DNA of 64,000 bases from Bradyrhizobium sp. JYMT SZCCT0180 (GCF_018130165.1 NZ_JAFCLZ010000024.1:1-64000), one strand, 5' to 3'; numbered from the stretch's first letter, positions 26,136 to 34,875 are shown. Translations and numbers: made by a program. Notes: generated from the letters alone by a model not told the origin.

Positions 26136-26192
26136 GAAATCAGAATCCTCGAAATGACAGCGGGCCGACTATGCAGCAAACAATCGCCGCCG

Positions 26193-26999
26193 TCAGCCTT
26201 TTGCGGCATTGATGAATTGCCGCGCTGCTGCCGTTGCACCATAAGCATCGAGATCGTTGTGGCTGCCGTCAGGGAACCTGACGATCGTCTTGGGCTCGTG
26301 CGCAAGGGCAAACAGACGCTCGCCAAATGCGATCGGGATCGTGGCATCGCGCGCGCCATGCAGGACCAGGAGCGGCGCGTTCACCCGCGCGATGCGCTGG
26401 TCGGAATGGAATGGATCTTTGATCGCCCAACGAACGGGGAAGATCGGAAACGCGGCAGCGCCAACGTCGGCAAGCGATGTATAGGGCGCCTCCAGAATGA
26501 TCTTGCCAATCGGCTGCTCGGCCGCCAGCGCCACCGCGACGCCGGTGCCGAGCGAAAAACCCCAGGCCACGATCCTGTCCGCGCTGTATCGCGCCGTCGT
26601 GAAGGCATAGGCCGCGGCCGCATCCTGCAGCAAGCCGCGCTCGCTCGGGTGTCCGCTCGAGCCCGCATAGCCGCGATAGGACAGCGCGACGATGCCAGTG
26701 CCGTCGGCGATCAGTTCGCGAAAGCGCCCGAAGAAGCCGGCGAGGAAATCGCCGTTGCCGTGGAAATAGAGAATGACGGGACGGCCGGGCCGGGCCGGAA
26801 CGTGCCAGACAATGATCTTCTCACCGTCCGCGGTGGCCAGCACATGTTCTTCGGCTTCCGGAAAACCGGCCGCCTGCGGGGAAGTGCGCTCGGTGGTGGG
26901 AATCGGAAACAGCATCGAGCGCTGCAAGAAGAACAGCGCGGCAAGCCCGCAGGCATAACCGACCGAAACGACAATCAGCAGCCATTTCAGGACGGTCAT
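26193..26999 (-). CDS. Alpha/beta hydrolase with N-terminal membrane anchor
   Basis: 268 residues, similar to the BEM46/ABHD13 type. Residues 5-27 form a signal anchor. Oxyanion motif YFHGNGDFLAG, nucleophile Ser149 in WGFSLGTG, acid Asp in LHGARDATIP and His in GSHNDLD complete the triad. Substrate unknown, ester or thioester likely. Start ATG 26999. Confidence 0.84.
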   Translation of the reverse strand: MTVLKWLLIVVSVGYACGLAALFFLQRSMLFPIPTTERTSPQAAGFPEAEEHVLATADGEKIIVWHVPARPGRPVILYFHGNGDFLAGFFGRFRELIADGTGIVALSYRGYAGSSGHPSERGLLQDAAAAYAFTTARYSADRIVAWGFSLGTGVAVALAAEQPIGKIILEAPYTSLADVGAAAFPIFPVRWAIKDPFHSDQRIARVNAPLLVLHGARDATIPIAFGERLFALAHEPKTIVRFPDGSHNDLDAYGATAAARQFINAAKG

Positions 27000-27017
27000 G
27001 ACTTCCCGTGCGCGGAA

Positions 27018-28415
27018 TTACATCCCCTTGACGATGTTCTCGGTGACCTTCTTGGCGTCGCCGAGCAGCATCATGGTGTTGTCGCGATAGAACAAGGGAT
27101 TGTCGATGCCGGCATAGCCCGACGCCAGCGAACGCTTGATGAACATGACAGTTCCGGCCTTCCAGACCTGCAGCACCGGCATGCCGTAGATCGGCGAGGT
27201 CTTGTCGTCCTCGGCCGCCGGATTGGTGACGTCGTTGGCGCCGATCACGAAGGCGATGTCGGCCTGGGCGAATTCGGAGTTGATGTCCTCGAGTTCGAAC
27301 ACCTCGTCATAGGGCACGTTGGCCTCGGCCAGCAGCACGTTCATGTGGCCGGGCATGCGGCCCGCGACCGGATGGATGGCGTACTTCACCTCGACGCCTT
27401 CCTTCTTCAGCAGATCGCCCATTTCGCGCAGCGCATGCTGGGCCTGCGCCACCGCCATGCCGTAGCCGGGCACGATGATCACCTTCTGCGCGTTCTTCAT
27501 GATGAAGGCCGCGTCGTCCGCCGAGCCGAGTTTGGCAGGCTTCTGCTCGCCACCGCCACCGCCGGCCGCCGCGGTCTCGCCGCCGAAGCCGCCGAGGATG
27601 ACCGAGATGAAGGAACGGTTCATCGCGTGGCACATGATGTAGGACAGGATCGCGCCCGACGAGCCGACCAGCGCGCCGGTGATGATCAGCGCGGAATTGC
27701 CGAGCGTGAAGCCGATGCCGGCCGCGGCCCAGCCGGAATAGGAGTTCAGCATCGAGATCACGACAGGCATGTCGGCGCCGCCGATCGGAATGATCATGAG
27801 CACGCCGAGCACCAGCGCGATGATCGTGATCAGCCAGAAGTCGAGCGCGCTGCCGGACCGCACCAGGCCGAAGATGAAGAACACCAGCGCCAGAGCCAGC
27901 GCGATGTTGATGATGTGGCGCGCCGGCAGGATGATCGGCGCGCCGCTCATGCGGCCGGACAGCTTCAGGAACGCGATCACGGAGCCGGTGAAGGTCAGCG
28001 CACCGATCGCGACGCCGAGCGACATTTCGATCAGGCTCGCGGCGTGAATCTGCCCGGGCTTGCCGATGTCGAACGCTTCGGGCGCATAGAACGCGCCGGC
28101 GGCCACCAGCACCGCGGCCATACCGACCAGCGAGTGGAAGGCGGCGACCAGTTCCGGCATCGAGGTCATCGGCACCCGCCGCGCGATCACCGCTCCGATG
28201 CCGCCGCCGATGGCGATGCCTAATATCACCAGCACCCAGGCGAGGCCGTCCGCCGGCGGATGACTGGCGAGCGTGGTCGCGACCGCAATCGCCATGCCGA
28301 CCATGCCGAACAAATTGCCCTGGCGGGACGATGCCGGACTGGACAAGCCGCGCAGCGACAGGATGAACAGCACACCCGCCACGAGATACAATAATGCAGC
28401 CAGATTGGCGTTCAT
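27018..28415 (-). CDS. pntB: NAD(P) transhydrogenase beta subunit
   Basis: Membrane and NADP(H)-binding subunit of proton-translocating transhydrogenase, 465 residues. The first two thirds hold about nine membrane helices; the C-terminal domain III binds NADP(H), with VIIVPGYGMAVAQAQHAL and GANDVTNPAA typical. It couples proton entry to NADPH formation. Last gene of pntAA-pntAB-pntB, 43 bases after pntAB. Confidence 0.95.
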   Translation of the reverse strand: MNANLAALLYLVAGVLFILSLRGLSSPASSRQGNLFGMVGMAIAVATTLASHPPADGLAWVLVILGIAIGGGIGAVIARRVPMTSMPELVAAFHSLVGMAAVLVAAGAFYAPEAFDIGKPGQIHAASLIEMSLGVAIGALTFTGSVIAFLKLSGRMSGAPIILPARHIINIALALALVFFIFGLVRSGSALDFWLITIIALVLGVLMIIPIGGADMPVVISMLNSYSGWAAAGIGFTLGNSALIITGALVGSSGAILSYIMCHAMNRSFISVILGGFGGETAAAGGGGGEQKPAKLGSADDAAFIMKNAQKVIIVPGYGMAVAQAQHALREMGDLLKKEGVEVKYAIHPVAGRMPGHMNVLLAEANVPYDEVFELEDINSEFAQADIAFVIGANDVTNPAAEDDKTSPIYGMPVLQVWKAGTVMFIKRSLASGYAGIDNPLFYRDNTMMLLGDAKKVTENIVKGM

Positions 28416-28458
28416 CTCAGGTCCCCCATTGTCTTCGCCACCCCGAGGTGCACGCCGC

Positions 28459-28776
28459 TCACTTTACCTTCTTCTTGTACATCGCCAGCATGCGCTGGGT
28501 GACAAGGAAGCCGCCGAAGATATTCACGCAAGCGAAGATCAGCGCGATGAAGCCGAAGCCGCGCGCCCAGCCTGAGCCGCTCGAGATCATGGGAACGCCG
28601 ACCGCGAGCAGCGCGCCGACCACGATCACCGACGAGATCGCGTTCGTCACCGACATCAGCGGCGTATGCAGCGCGGGGGTCACCGACCAGACCACGAAGT
28701 AGCCGACGAAAACGGCAAGGACGAAGATCGACAGCCGGAACACGAAGGGATCGACGGCCTGTGCAATATGATCCAT
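28459..28776 (-). CDS. pntAB: NAD(P) transhydrogenase alpha subunit, part 2 (membrane part)
   Basis: 105 residues with three membrane helices (FVFRLSIFVLAVFVGYFVVW; TNAISSVIVVGALLAVGVPM; FGFIALIFACVNIFGGFLVT). In E. coli this is fused to the NAD-binding part; the separate gene is the rhodospirilloid/rhizobial arrangement. Between pntAA and pntB with 19- and 43-base gaps. Confidence 0.94.
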   Translation of the reverse strand: MDHIAQAVDPFVFRLSIFVLAVFVGYFVVWSVTPALHTPLMSVTNAISSVIVVGALLAVGVPMISSGSGWARGFGFIALIFACVNIFGGFLVTQRMLAMYKKKVK

Positions 28777-28795
28777 GGCGGCTCTCCTGGGCTGG

Positions 28796-29920
28796 CTATT
28801 TAGGCTGGAAGTTCGGATGGATGACGGCGCCGTCTTTGGTCAGCGCGGTGGCCTTGACCAGCTCATCGTCCCACTTCACGTCGAGCGCCTTGGTGGTCTT
28901 ATCCACCATCGTTTCAATGAAGTTGAACAAATTGCGTGCATACAGGCTGGAGGCGGACTGTGCGACGCGGCCGGCGACATTGGTATAGCCGACGATCTTG
29001 ACGCCATCGGCATCGACGACCTCGCCGGCCCTGGCGCCCTCGACATTGCCGCCGCGCTCAATCGCCAGATCGATCAGGACCGAGCCGGGCTTCATCGACT
29101 TGACCATGTCGGCGCTGACAAGCTTCGGCGCCGGGCGGCCCGGGATCAGCGCGGTCGTGATGATGATGTCCTGCTTCTTGATGTGCTCGGCGGTCAGGGC
29201 GGCCTGCTTGGCCTGATACTCTTTCGACATTTCCTTGGCATAGCCGCCGGCGGTCTGGGCGTTCTTGAACTCCTCATCCTCGACAGCGAGGAATTTGGCG
29301 CCGAGACTTTCGACCTGCTCCTTGGTGGCGGGCCGCACGTCGGTCGCGGTGACGACGGCGCCAAGCCGGCGCGCGGTCGCGATCGCCTGCAGGCCGGCGA
29401 CGCCGACGCCCATCACGAACACTTTTGCCGCGGGAACCGTGCCCGCTGCGGTCATCATCATGGGGAAAGCGCGGCCGAACGCCTCGGCGGCCTCGATCAC
29501 TGCGCGATAGCCGGCGAGGTTGGCCTGCGACGACAACACGTCCATCACCTGCGCGCGGGTGATGCGCGGCATCAATTCCATTGCGAAGGCCGACACGCCG
29601 GAGTCGGCGATGGTCTTGAGCGCCGCCTCGTTGCCGTAGGGGTCCATGATGGCGATGACCAGGGCGCCGCGCTTGTATTGGCCGAGTTCCGAGGCCTCCG
29701 GCCGCTTCACCTTGATGATGATGTCGGCATCCTTCAGCGCGTCCGCACTGATGGTGGCGCCGGCCGCGGTATATTCAGAATCCGGCAGGCCCGACTTGAT
29801 GCCTGCTCCCGGCTCCACCACCACTTCGGCACCGATCGCCTTGAACTTCTTCACGGTGTCGGGGGAAGCAGCCACCCGCGGTTCGGACGGATCGATTTCC
29901 TTGGCAACGGCAATCTTCAT
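28796..29920 (-). CDS. pntAA: NAD(P) transhydrogenase alpha subunit, part 1 (NAD-binding)
   Basis: Soluble domain I, 374 residues, binds NAD(H). Alanine-dehydrogenase-like N-terminal lobe (MKIAVAKEIDPSEPRVAASP) and Rossmann motif VFVMGVGVAGLQAIATARRL. QDIIITTALIPGRPAPKLVS is a signature of PntA. Start ATG 29920 with a strong GGAGG; the open frame upstream to 29953 is not used. First gene of the operon. Confidence 0.95.
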   Translation of the reverse strand: MKIAVAKEIDPSEPRVAASPDTVKKFKAIGAEVVVEPGAGIKSGLPDSEYTAAGATISADALKDADIIIKVKRPEASELGQYKRGALVIAIMDPYGNEAALKTIADSGVSAFAMELMPRITRAQVMDVLSSQANLAGYRAVIEAAEAFGRAFPMMMTAAGTVPAAKVFVMGVGVAGLQAIATARRLGAVVTATDVRPATKEQVESLGAKFLAVEDEEFKNAQTAGGYAKEMSKEYQAKQAALTAEHIKKQDIIITTALIPGRPAPKLVSADMVKSMKPGSVLIDLAIERGGNVEGARAGEVVDADGVKIVGYTNVAGRVAQSASSLYARNLFNFIETMVDKTTKALDVKWDDELVKATALTKDGAVIHPNFQPK

Positions 29921-30056
29921 GGGGCCTCCGGCGGCGCGAGGGCGCGCGCGCAAGCAAACTAGCGTTATTTCCGCTTAGTTGGATACCGGTTTCATAACCG
30001 GGCGACGTGCAAATTTTTCTGGTCACCGCCGCCCGGGCGGTGCAGCCGGCGACGCA

Positions 30057-30209
30057 TCAGGTCAGGAAGTAGCCCATCAGGGCGACGATCACCACAACGG
30101 CCAAGGTGCCGTATTTGACCAGCATGATGAACCCTTCATAGGTCTGCTCATGGGCCGGATAATCGTTGCCGTCAGCGGTCGTGTAGGCCACTTCGCTATG
30201 GTCTGCCAT
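30057..30209 (-). CDS. aa3-type cytochrome c oxidase subunit IV
   Basis: 50-residue protein reading MADHSEVAYTTADGNDYPAH and on, too short to stand out as an open frame. The AHEQTYEGFI motif followed by one membrane helix (LVKYGTLAVVVIVALMGYFL) is the bacterial aa3 oxidase subunit IV family (COX4_pro_2). Start ATG 30209 after GGGGATACC. It lies behind the pnt operon, away from any other oxidase gene in this window, as is common in this order. Confidence 0.9.
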   Translation of the reverse strand: MADHSEVAYTTADGNDYPAHEQTYEGFIMLVKYGTLAVVVIVALMGYFLT

Positions 30210-30289
30210 CGGTATCCCCAGTCAATCCACGATCTGGCGTGCAATTACCGCAAAGCCGCCAGCAGGGCAACGGGACAAAGCCTATCGGG

Positions 30290-30676
30290 TCATTCGGAAG
30301 GCCAATTATCCCGGATCCAGCGGGTCAGGCTTTCCTCGCTGACCTCGCCCGCGGCCAGGGAAAGGATGATGGCCGTGGCGTGCGCCGGATCGGGCGCGAA
30401 CGGGATGTCGTTGACCCGCAAAAACACCATCATGGCGTGGAATGCGGTGCGCTTGTTGCCGTCCACAAAGGCGTGGTTCCGGGCAAGACCGAACGCATGG
30501 GCTGCGGCGAGCGCGGCCATATCAGTCTGTCCATAAGCCCATTGATTGACCGGCCGCATAACCGCCGACTCCAGAAGGCCGTGATCCCGGAGGCCTTCTG
30601 GTCCGCCAAATATCGCCAGTTGCTCGGCATGCATGTCGATGACTTCGTCGACATCGAGGCAGATTGGCTCACTCAT
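30290..30676 (-). CDS. doc: Doc-type death-on-curing toxin (Fic fold)
   Basis: 128 residues. The Fic/Doc active-site motif is at residues 68-76, HAFVDGNKR. Doc proteins are kinases that phosphorylate elongation factor Tu and stop translation. The N-terminal IDMHAEQLAIFGGPEGLRDH and LLESAVMRP blocks are Doc-family. The start overlaps the antitoxin stop by ATGA (30673-30676), the usual tight coupling. The second Gly seen in AMP-transferring Fic proteins (GNGR) is replaced by Lys, as in Doc. Confidence 0.9.
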   Translation of the reverse strand: MSEPICLDVDEVIDMHAEQLAIFGGPEGLRDHGLLESAVMRPVNQWAYGQTDMAALAAAHAFGLARNHAFVDGNKRTAFHAMMVFLRVNDIPFAPDPAHATAIILSLAAGEVSEESLTRWIRDNWPSE

Positions 30677-30954
30677 TTTGCAAGCGCGGCAAACGTATCG
30701 CGGTATTCGTGCATGATCTGGCGGGCGATTTCCATCGTCCGCGCATGCTTGGGGTTGAACGGCGAAAGACGCAGGCTGCCATCCGGTTGCTCGACCGGAT
30801 AGAACTTGTCGCCCTCCTTGAGATTCAGTCGGGCAAGGAGCTCTTTCGGCAGGATCACACCGACCGAATTGCCAATCTTCCGAATTTGAAGCGCGGTATC
30901 CTCGATCTTGTACTCACGAGGGGCTTCGTTCATGCCGCGAGGGGTCTTGGTCAT
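30673..30954 (-). CDS. AbrB/MazE-like antitoxin partner of Doc
   Basis: About 93 residues. A swapped-hairpin (SpoVT/AbrB) DNA-binding domain is visible as LQIRKIGNSVGVILPKELLA RLNL-type sequence near residues 24-46, and the C-terminal tail (KHARTMEIARQIMHEYRDTF) is likely the toxin-binding part. Start at ATG 30954 or the in-frame ATG 30933. A perfect inverted repeat sits 13 bases upstream. The usual Doc partner is Phd; an AbrB-type partner is the less common version. Confidence 0.85.
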   Translation of the reverse strand: MTKTPRGMNEAPREYKIEDTALQIRKIGNSVGVILPKELLARLNLKEGDKFYPVEQPDGSLRLSPFNPKHARTMEIARQIMHEYRDTFAALAK

Positions 30955-30966
30955 AGCACTGGCTCC

Positions 30967-30985
30967 GTTATACGGAACGTATAAC
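30967..30985. promoter_or_regulatory. Probable operator of the toxin-antitoxin pair
   Basis: Perfect inverted repeat GTTATACG-GAA-CGTATAAC. It begins 13 bases before the antitoxin start on the minus strand and overlaps A/T-rich sequence suitable for a -10 box. AbrB-fold antitoxins repress their own operons through such sites; binding here is inferred. Confidence 0.65.
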
Positions 30986-31046
30986 ACGGCGTGCCCGCCT
31001 GTTCAACAAATGTTTTACCGGAAATGCCAGCGCGGCGCGAAAGCGC

Positions 31047-31634
31047 CTAGCCGACCACGAAATCGAACCGCCCGGCGAGCCATCCGGCGTTCTTGGCGGT
31101 GCGCACCAGCAACGCCTTGCGGAACAAGCCGTCGGAACGGTTTTGCGATTCGCCGGGAAAATAGAGCTGGGTGGTCAGCACGCGGCCGCCGCGCGGCTGT
31201 ACCTTCACATGGATGTGGCGGGTGCGGCCGGGATAAACGCCGGGCACGACGCTGCGCAATCGATAGCGCCCTTCCGCATCGGTGAACTGATGACCGCGCA
31301 GCCGGAAGCCGGAATTGTCATACTGGCCTCTGCCGTCGGCCTGCCAGAAATCCAGCAAAGCGCCAGAGACCGGCTTGCAGGCACGGGTAAGCACGAACCC
31401 GACCAGTTCGATCGGCTGTCCCGCCATGCCCTCTTCAAACAGTTCGATCCGCTCGGGCGAGGATGGCTTGAAATACGGCCCTTCGGTCTGCGCCAGCGTT
31501 GCCGCCTCGCCGCCGTGGCAGGCCGGCGTTGGTTGAAGCGGCGCCTGGGCAACACCGCTTTCGATCCCGAACAGCGAACCGGCTGCGAGAGCACCCGCTC
31601 CAAGCACGGCGCGTCGTGTCGGCGTGTCGACCAT
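31047..31634 (-). CDS. Intradiol ring-cleavage dioxygenase-like protein, exported
   Basis: 195 residues. N-terminus TRRAVLGAGALAAGSLFG is a signal with a twin-Arg pair. The protocatechuate 3,4-dioxygenase-like core follows: TEGPYFKPSSPER, LDFWQADGRGQYDNSGFRLR, and the iron-ligand pair GRTRHIHVKV. Family members cleave catechol-type rings, but exported ones may have other or no catalytic roles. Start ATG 31634 (MVDTPTRRAV) with CAGGAGTGGA upstream. Stands alone downstream of pepF, same strand. Confidence 0.83.
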   Translation of the reverse strand: MVDTPTRRAVLGAGALAAGSLFGIESGVAQAPLQPTPACHGGEAATLAQTEGPYFKPSSPERIELFEEGMAGQPIELVGFVLTRACKPVSGALLDFWQADGRGQYDNSGFRLRGHQFTDAEGRYRLRSVVPGVYPGRTRHIHVKVQPRGGRVLTTQLYFPGESQNRSDGLFRKALLVRTAKNAGWLAGRFDFVVG

Positions 31635-31708
31635 GAGCGCTCCACTCCTGACGTCGCCGTCATGATGGGATGCGACGACGGCCGAAGTTTGTCGCCGCGC
31701 CGCGTGCG

Positions 31709-33586
31709 TCAGCCCATCGTTTCCAGTTCGTCGATCATGCCTGATATGACCGACAGCCCGCCGTCCCAGAACTTGGGATCCTTGGCATCGAGCCCGAACG
31801 GCTTCAGCAGTTCGGAATAATGCTTGGTGCCGCCCGCCGCCAGCATCGCAAGATAGCGCTCGGCAAAGCCGTCGGAGGCGTTCTCGTAGACCGCATAAAG
31901 CGAGTTCACCAGGCAATCGCCGAACGCATAGGCGTAGACGTAGAACGGCGAATGGATGAAGTGCGGGATGTACATCCAGAAATTCTCGTAGCCCGGGCGG
32001 ATGTCGATGGCCGGCCCGAGGCTTTCACCCTGCACGCTGAGCCAGATCTCGCCGATGCGCTGGGCGGTCAATTCGCCGTTCTTGCGCTCGGTGTGGATGG
32101 CGCGCTCGAACGAATAGAACGCGACCTGCCGCACCACGGTGTTGATCATGTCCTCGACCTTGCCGGCGAGCAGCGCCTGGCGCTGTTTCGCATTCTTGGT
32201 CTGCCCGAGCAGCCGCTTGAAGGTCAGCATTTCGCCGAACACGCTGGCGGTTTCGGCGAGCGTCAGCGGCGTCGGCGCCATCAGCGCACCGTTTTTGGCC
32301 GCCAGCACCTGGTGCACGCCGTGGCCGAGTTCATGCGCCAGCGTCATCACGTCGCGCGGCTTGCCTTGATAGTTCATCAGCACATAGGGATGCGCCGACG
32401 GCGTGGTCGGATGCGAGAAGGCGCCCGGCGCCTTGCCCGGCCGCACCGGGGCGTCGATCCAGCGGTCGGTGAAGAAACGCTCGGCGATATCGGCCATCTC
32501 GACCGAGAAGCCGCGATAGGCCGTCAGCACCATGTTGCGGGCCTCGGGCCAGGCGATCGTGCCGGTCGCCGCGAACGGCAGCGGCGCGTTGCGATCCCAA
32601 TGCGCCAGCTTCTTCTTTTTGAACCAGCCGGCCTTGAGCGCGTAATAACGGTGCGAGAGCCGTGGATAGGCCGACCTGACCGATCCGACCAGCGCATCGA
32701 CCACCTCGCGCTCGACGCGGTTGTTGAGATGCCGGGAATCCGCGACATCCGCAAAGCCGCGCCAGCGATCGGAAATCTCCTTGTCCTTGGCGAGCGTGTT
32801 GGTAACGAGCGCAAAGGTCCGCTCATTCTCCTTGAAAGTTTTCGCCAGCGCCTGCCCCGCGGCCTTGCGCTTTTCCGGCGCGCGGTCCTGCAGAAAATTG
32901 AGCGTCGGCTCGATCGCCAGTTCTTTTCCGCCGACCTTGAAGCGCAGGCCGGAGATGGTCTGGTCGAACAGCCGGTTCCAGGCGGCATAGCCGCTCTGGG
33001 ATTTTTCGTGAAACAACTGCTCGACGCGATCTTCGAGCTGATACGGCTTGTCCTTGCGCAGATCCTCGATCCACGGGCGATAGTAGGCGAGTTCGGGCGT
33101 CTGCAACGCGCGCTCAATCACGGTGTCGTCCACGCGGTTGAGTTCGAGCCCGAAGAACAGCAGATGCACCGATGCGGCAGTTAGCCGCTCCGAGACGTCG
33201 CCGTAGAATTTCGTGATCGCGGGATCGACGCTGTCGCCGGCGTGGATAAGGCCGGCATAGGAGCCAAGGCGGCCGGCGAGGTCGTCGATCGCCTCGTAGC
33301 GCTTGACCGCTGCGGCGAGCCACTGCCCGCCATTATCCTTTGCAACGTTCTCGGCCAGCTTGCCCTTGTAGTCCGTCTCGAACGCGATGCATTCGGCATC
33401 CATCTTCTGCAAGTCACGCGCGACTTCGGGGGCGTCGATGCCGGAATAGAGGTCGGCCAGATTCCATTCCGGCAATTTGCCGGTTTTCGATTTGGCTGCG
33501 GTGGCCTTGCTGACGGCAGTTCCCTTGCTGATTGCGGTTTTGCGGGATGTCTTGCTGGCGCGGGAAGTCGCGGATTTCGCGGTCAT
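31709..33586 (-). CDS. pepF: Oligoendopeptidase F (M3 family)
   Basis: Cytosolic zinc metallopeptidase that trims oligopeptides, 625 residues. The zinc motif HELGH has His418, Glu419 and His422; the third ligand Glu is expected in the following LTLAETASVFGEML. The N-terminal Thr/Ser/Lys/Ala-rich leader of about 38 residues is extra. Start is ATG 33586 (MTAKSATSRAS); a TTG four codons upstream is not preferred. Confidence 0.92.
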   Translation of the reverse strand: MTAKSATSRASKTSRKTAISKGTAVSKATAAKSKTGKLPEWNLADLYSGIDAPEVARDLQKMDAECIAFETDYKGKLAENVAKDNGGQWLAAAVKRYEAIDDLAGRLGSYAGLIHAGDSVDPAITKFYGDVSERLTAASVHLLFFGLELNRVDDTVIERALQTPELAYYRPWIEDLRKDKPYQLEDRVEQLFHEKSQSGYAAWNRLFDQTISGLRFKVGGKELAIEPTLNFLQDRAPEKRKAAGQALAKTFKENERTFALVTNTLAKDKEISDRWRGFADVADSRHLNNRVEREVVDALVGSVRSAYPRLSHRYYALKAGWFKKKKLAHWDRNAPLPFAATGTIAWPEARNMVLTAYRGFSVEMADIAERFFTDRWIDAPVRPGKAPGAFSHPTTPSAHPYVLMNYQGKPRDVMTLAHELGHGVHQVLAAKNGALMAPTPLTLAETASVFGEMLTFKRLLGQTKNAKQRQALLAGKVEDMINTVVRQVAFYSFERAIHTERKNGELTAQRIGEIWLSVQGESLGPAIDIRPGYENFWMYIPHFIHSPFYVYAYAFGDCLVNSLYAVYENASDGFAERYLAMLAAGGTKHYSELLKPFGLDAKDPKFWDGGLSVISGMIDELETMG

Positions 33587-33626
33587 GAACACTTTCAAAC
33601 TGGCGTGATGATTTTTGACGAGGCGA

Positions 33627-34067
33627 TCAGGCGAACGCTGCCAGCTGCGGCGCTATCTGCACCAGCAGTTCTTCGCCTTCCGCGATCAGCTCGAACCTTT
33701 CGTAGACAGCGCTCCGAATCGCACACCACAGCGTGATCGCCTTGACCATCAGCCACGACGTGGACGGGACCGCCGCCCTGGCGTGCAGCGCGACGATATC
33801 GAGGTTTCGATGCTCGAACAGCAGCCGGCCCGATCCGTCCTCCAGGATATAACGTCCCCCGATCCGGGACACACACAGCTCGCAGGCCTGATCCGGAAGC
33901 GCACCCAACAGATAGAACTGGGCATCGCCTTTCTCGGTGATGCCGGTTTCCCATTCGCGGCCGGTCGATGGCGCGAGCGCGGCCTGCAATGCCGCGCAGA
34001 TTGTATTGAGTTCCCGTTCGCTCCAGATGCCGGTTTCCTGTGTGCGCTCAAACGCAACCACGCTCAT
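33627..34067 (-). CDS. Hypothetical protein translationally coupled to XRE regulator
   Basis: 146 residues, no signal or membrane segment. It starts MSVVAFERTQETGIWSEREL and contains GKRYIL-like GGRYILEDGSGRLLFEHRNL. The start overlaps the stop of the HTH gene (ATGA at 34064-34067), so the two act as a unit. This two-gene pairing recurs in Bradyrhizobium, I believe, but function is unknown. A toxin-antitoxin reading is possible but unsupported. Confidence 0.7.
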   Translation of the reverse strand: MSVVAFERTQETGIWSERELNTICAALQAALAPSTGREWETGITEKGDAQFYLLGALPDQACELCVSRIGGRYILEDGSGRLLFEHRNLDIVALHARAAVPSTSWLMVKAITLWCAIRSAVYERFELIAEGEELLVQIAPQLAAFA

Positions 34068-34396
34068 TTGCTTTCCGCTCCGAACAGCAGCCGGTGCAAT
34101 TCCGGCTCGTAGTACATTAATAGATGCCTAGCGAACGCGGCCTGTTCAAGACCCAACTCGCCGGCCCACGCGCCCATAATTTCAGTCGGAACGCGGCTGA
34201 ACCCGTTCTCGACCTGTGAGATGAACGTATAATATTTGAGACCGAGCCGCGCGGCGAGATCTGCCTGCGACAATCCGGCATCGGCCCTGCGCAACTTGAG
34301 CCAATCCCCAGCCTGTTTCCGCAATTGCTTGGCTTCCGTGGCGACCTTGCCCGGCAGCTGTACAGCGAAAACATCTTGATGTTTTGCTCGTTTCAT
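34064..34396 (-). CDS. XRE-family helix-turn-helix regulator
   Basis: 110 residues. The HTH is GDWLKLRRADAGLSQADLAARLGLKYYTFISQVENG, residues about 31-66 (shown here in part: SQADLAARLGLKYYTFISQV). Start ATG 34396. Coupled to the unknown gene at 33627. An inverted repeat GGAACA-N5-TGTTCC at 34425-34441 upstream of it is a candidate site for its own control. Confidence 0.8.
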   Translation of the reverse strand: MKRAKHQDVFAVQLPGKVATEAKQLRKQAGDWLKLRRADAGLSQADLAARLGLKYYTFISQVENGFSRVPTEIMGAWAGELGLEQAAFARHLLMYYEPELHRLLFGAESK

Positions 34397-34424
34397 GATT
34401 ACTAAACTACCTAGATTGAATTCC

Positions 34425-34441
34425 GGAACAGGCAATGTTCC
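34425..34441. promoter_or_regulatory. Inverted repeat between XRE regulator and divergent gene
   Basis: GGAACA (34425-34430) and TGTTCC (34436-34441) around GGCAA. It lies in the 101-base divergent region, so one bound dimer could control both directions. No binding data; the match is a plain symmetry observation. Confidence 0.4.
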
Positions 34442-34497
34442 CTACCACAATCTCGCGGTTTCCCTCAGTTCGAGAATCTCTGGGAGGACAATAATCC

Positions 34498-34839
34498 ATG
34501 GCTATCGCAGATCGCAGCCCGATTGTCCGGACCAAGGGCCAGGAAAACACCGCCCGCGGCAAGGAGCTGATGGCCGGCATCCTGCTGGTAGCTGTGATCG
34601 CTGCGCTCGGACTCCGCAGCCTCGTGCCTGTTGATGCGCTGGCGCCCGCGATTGTCACCCTGCTGTTTGCAGTCGGCGCGACGACGGCAGGCTTCGCGCT
34701 GCTGTGCCGGCGCGACCGGTTCCGCACCATGTGGTTCGACCTCGCCGGCAGCCTGACTTTCATCGGCGTCGTGCTGTCCGTGCTCATCGAGCCCGACCAG
34801 ATGACGAGGCTCTTCGCCCTTTCGGGTCAACCCGAGTAA
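34498..34839 (+). CDS. Small membrane protein of unknown function
   Basis: 113 residues with three likely membrane helices (LMAGILLVAVIAALGL; IVTLLFAVGATTAGFALLC; FDLAGSLTFIGVVLSVLI). Start ATG 34498 with TGGGAGGACAATCC upstream. A clear terminator follows, so it is transcribed alone. No family recognised. Confidence 0.72.
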   Translation: MAIADRSPIVRTKGQENTARGKELMAGILLVAVIAALGLRSLVPVDALAPAIVTLLFAVGATTAGFALLCRRDRFRTMWFDLAGSLTFIGVVLSVLIEPDQMTRLFALSGQPE

Positions 34840-34853
34840 CCGGAACAGTTTTC

Positions 34854-34875
34854 CGCAGCTTGGCTGCGTTTTTTT
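34854..34875 (+). terminator. Intrinsic terminator
   Basis: CGCAGC (34854-34859), loop TTG, GCTGCG (34863-34868), then seven T (34869-34875). Textbook rho-independent terminator after the small membrane-protein gene. Confidence 0.85.

Noticed and set aside
25959..28223. A 754-codon open frame on the plus strand
   Set aside because: Antisense to the antiporter, hydrolase and pntB genes; composition is that of a G+C-driven shadow frame.
30290..30676. Fic AMP-transferase reading of the Doc-like gene
   Set aside because: The motif ends GNKR, as in Doc kinases, not GNGR; short length and antitoxin overlap also fit Doc.
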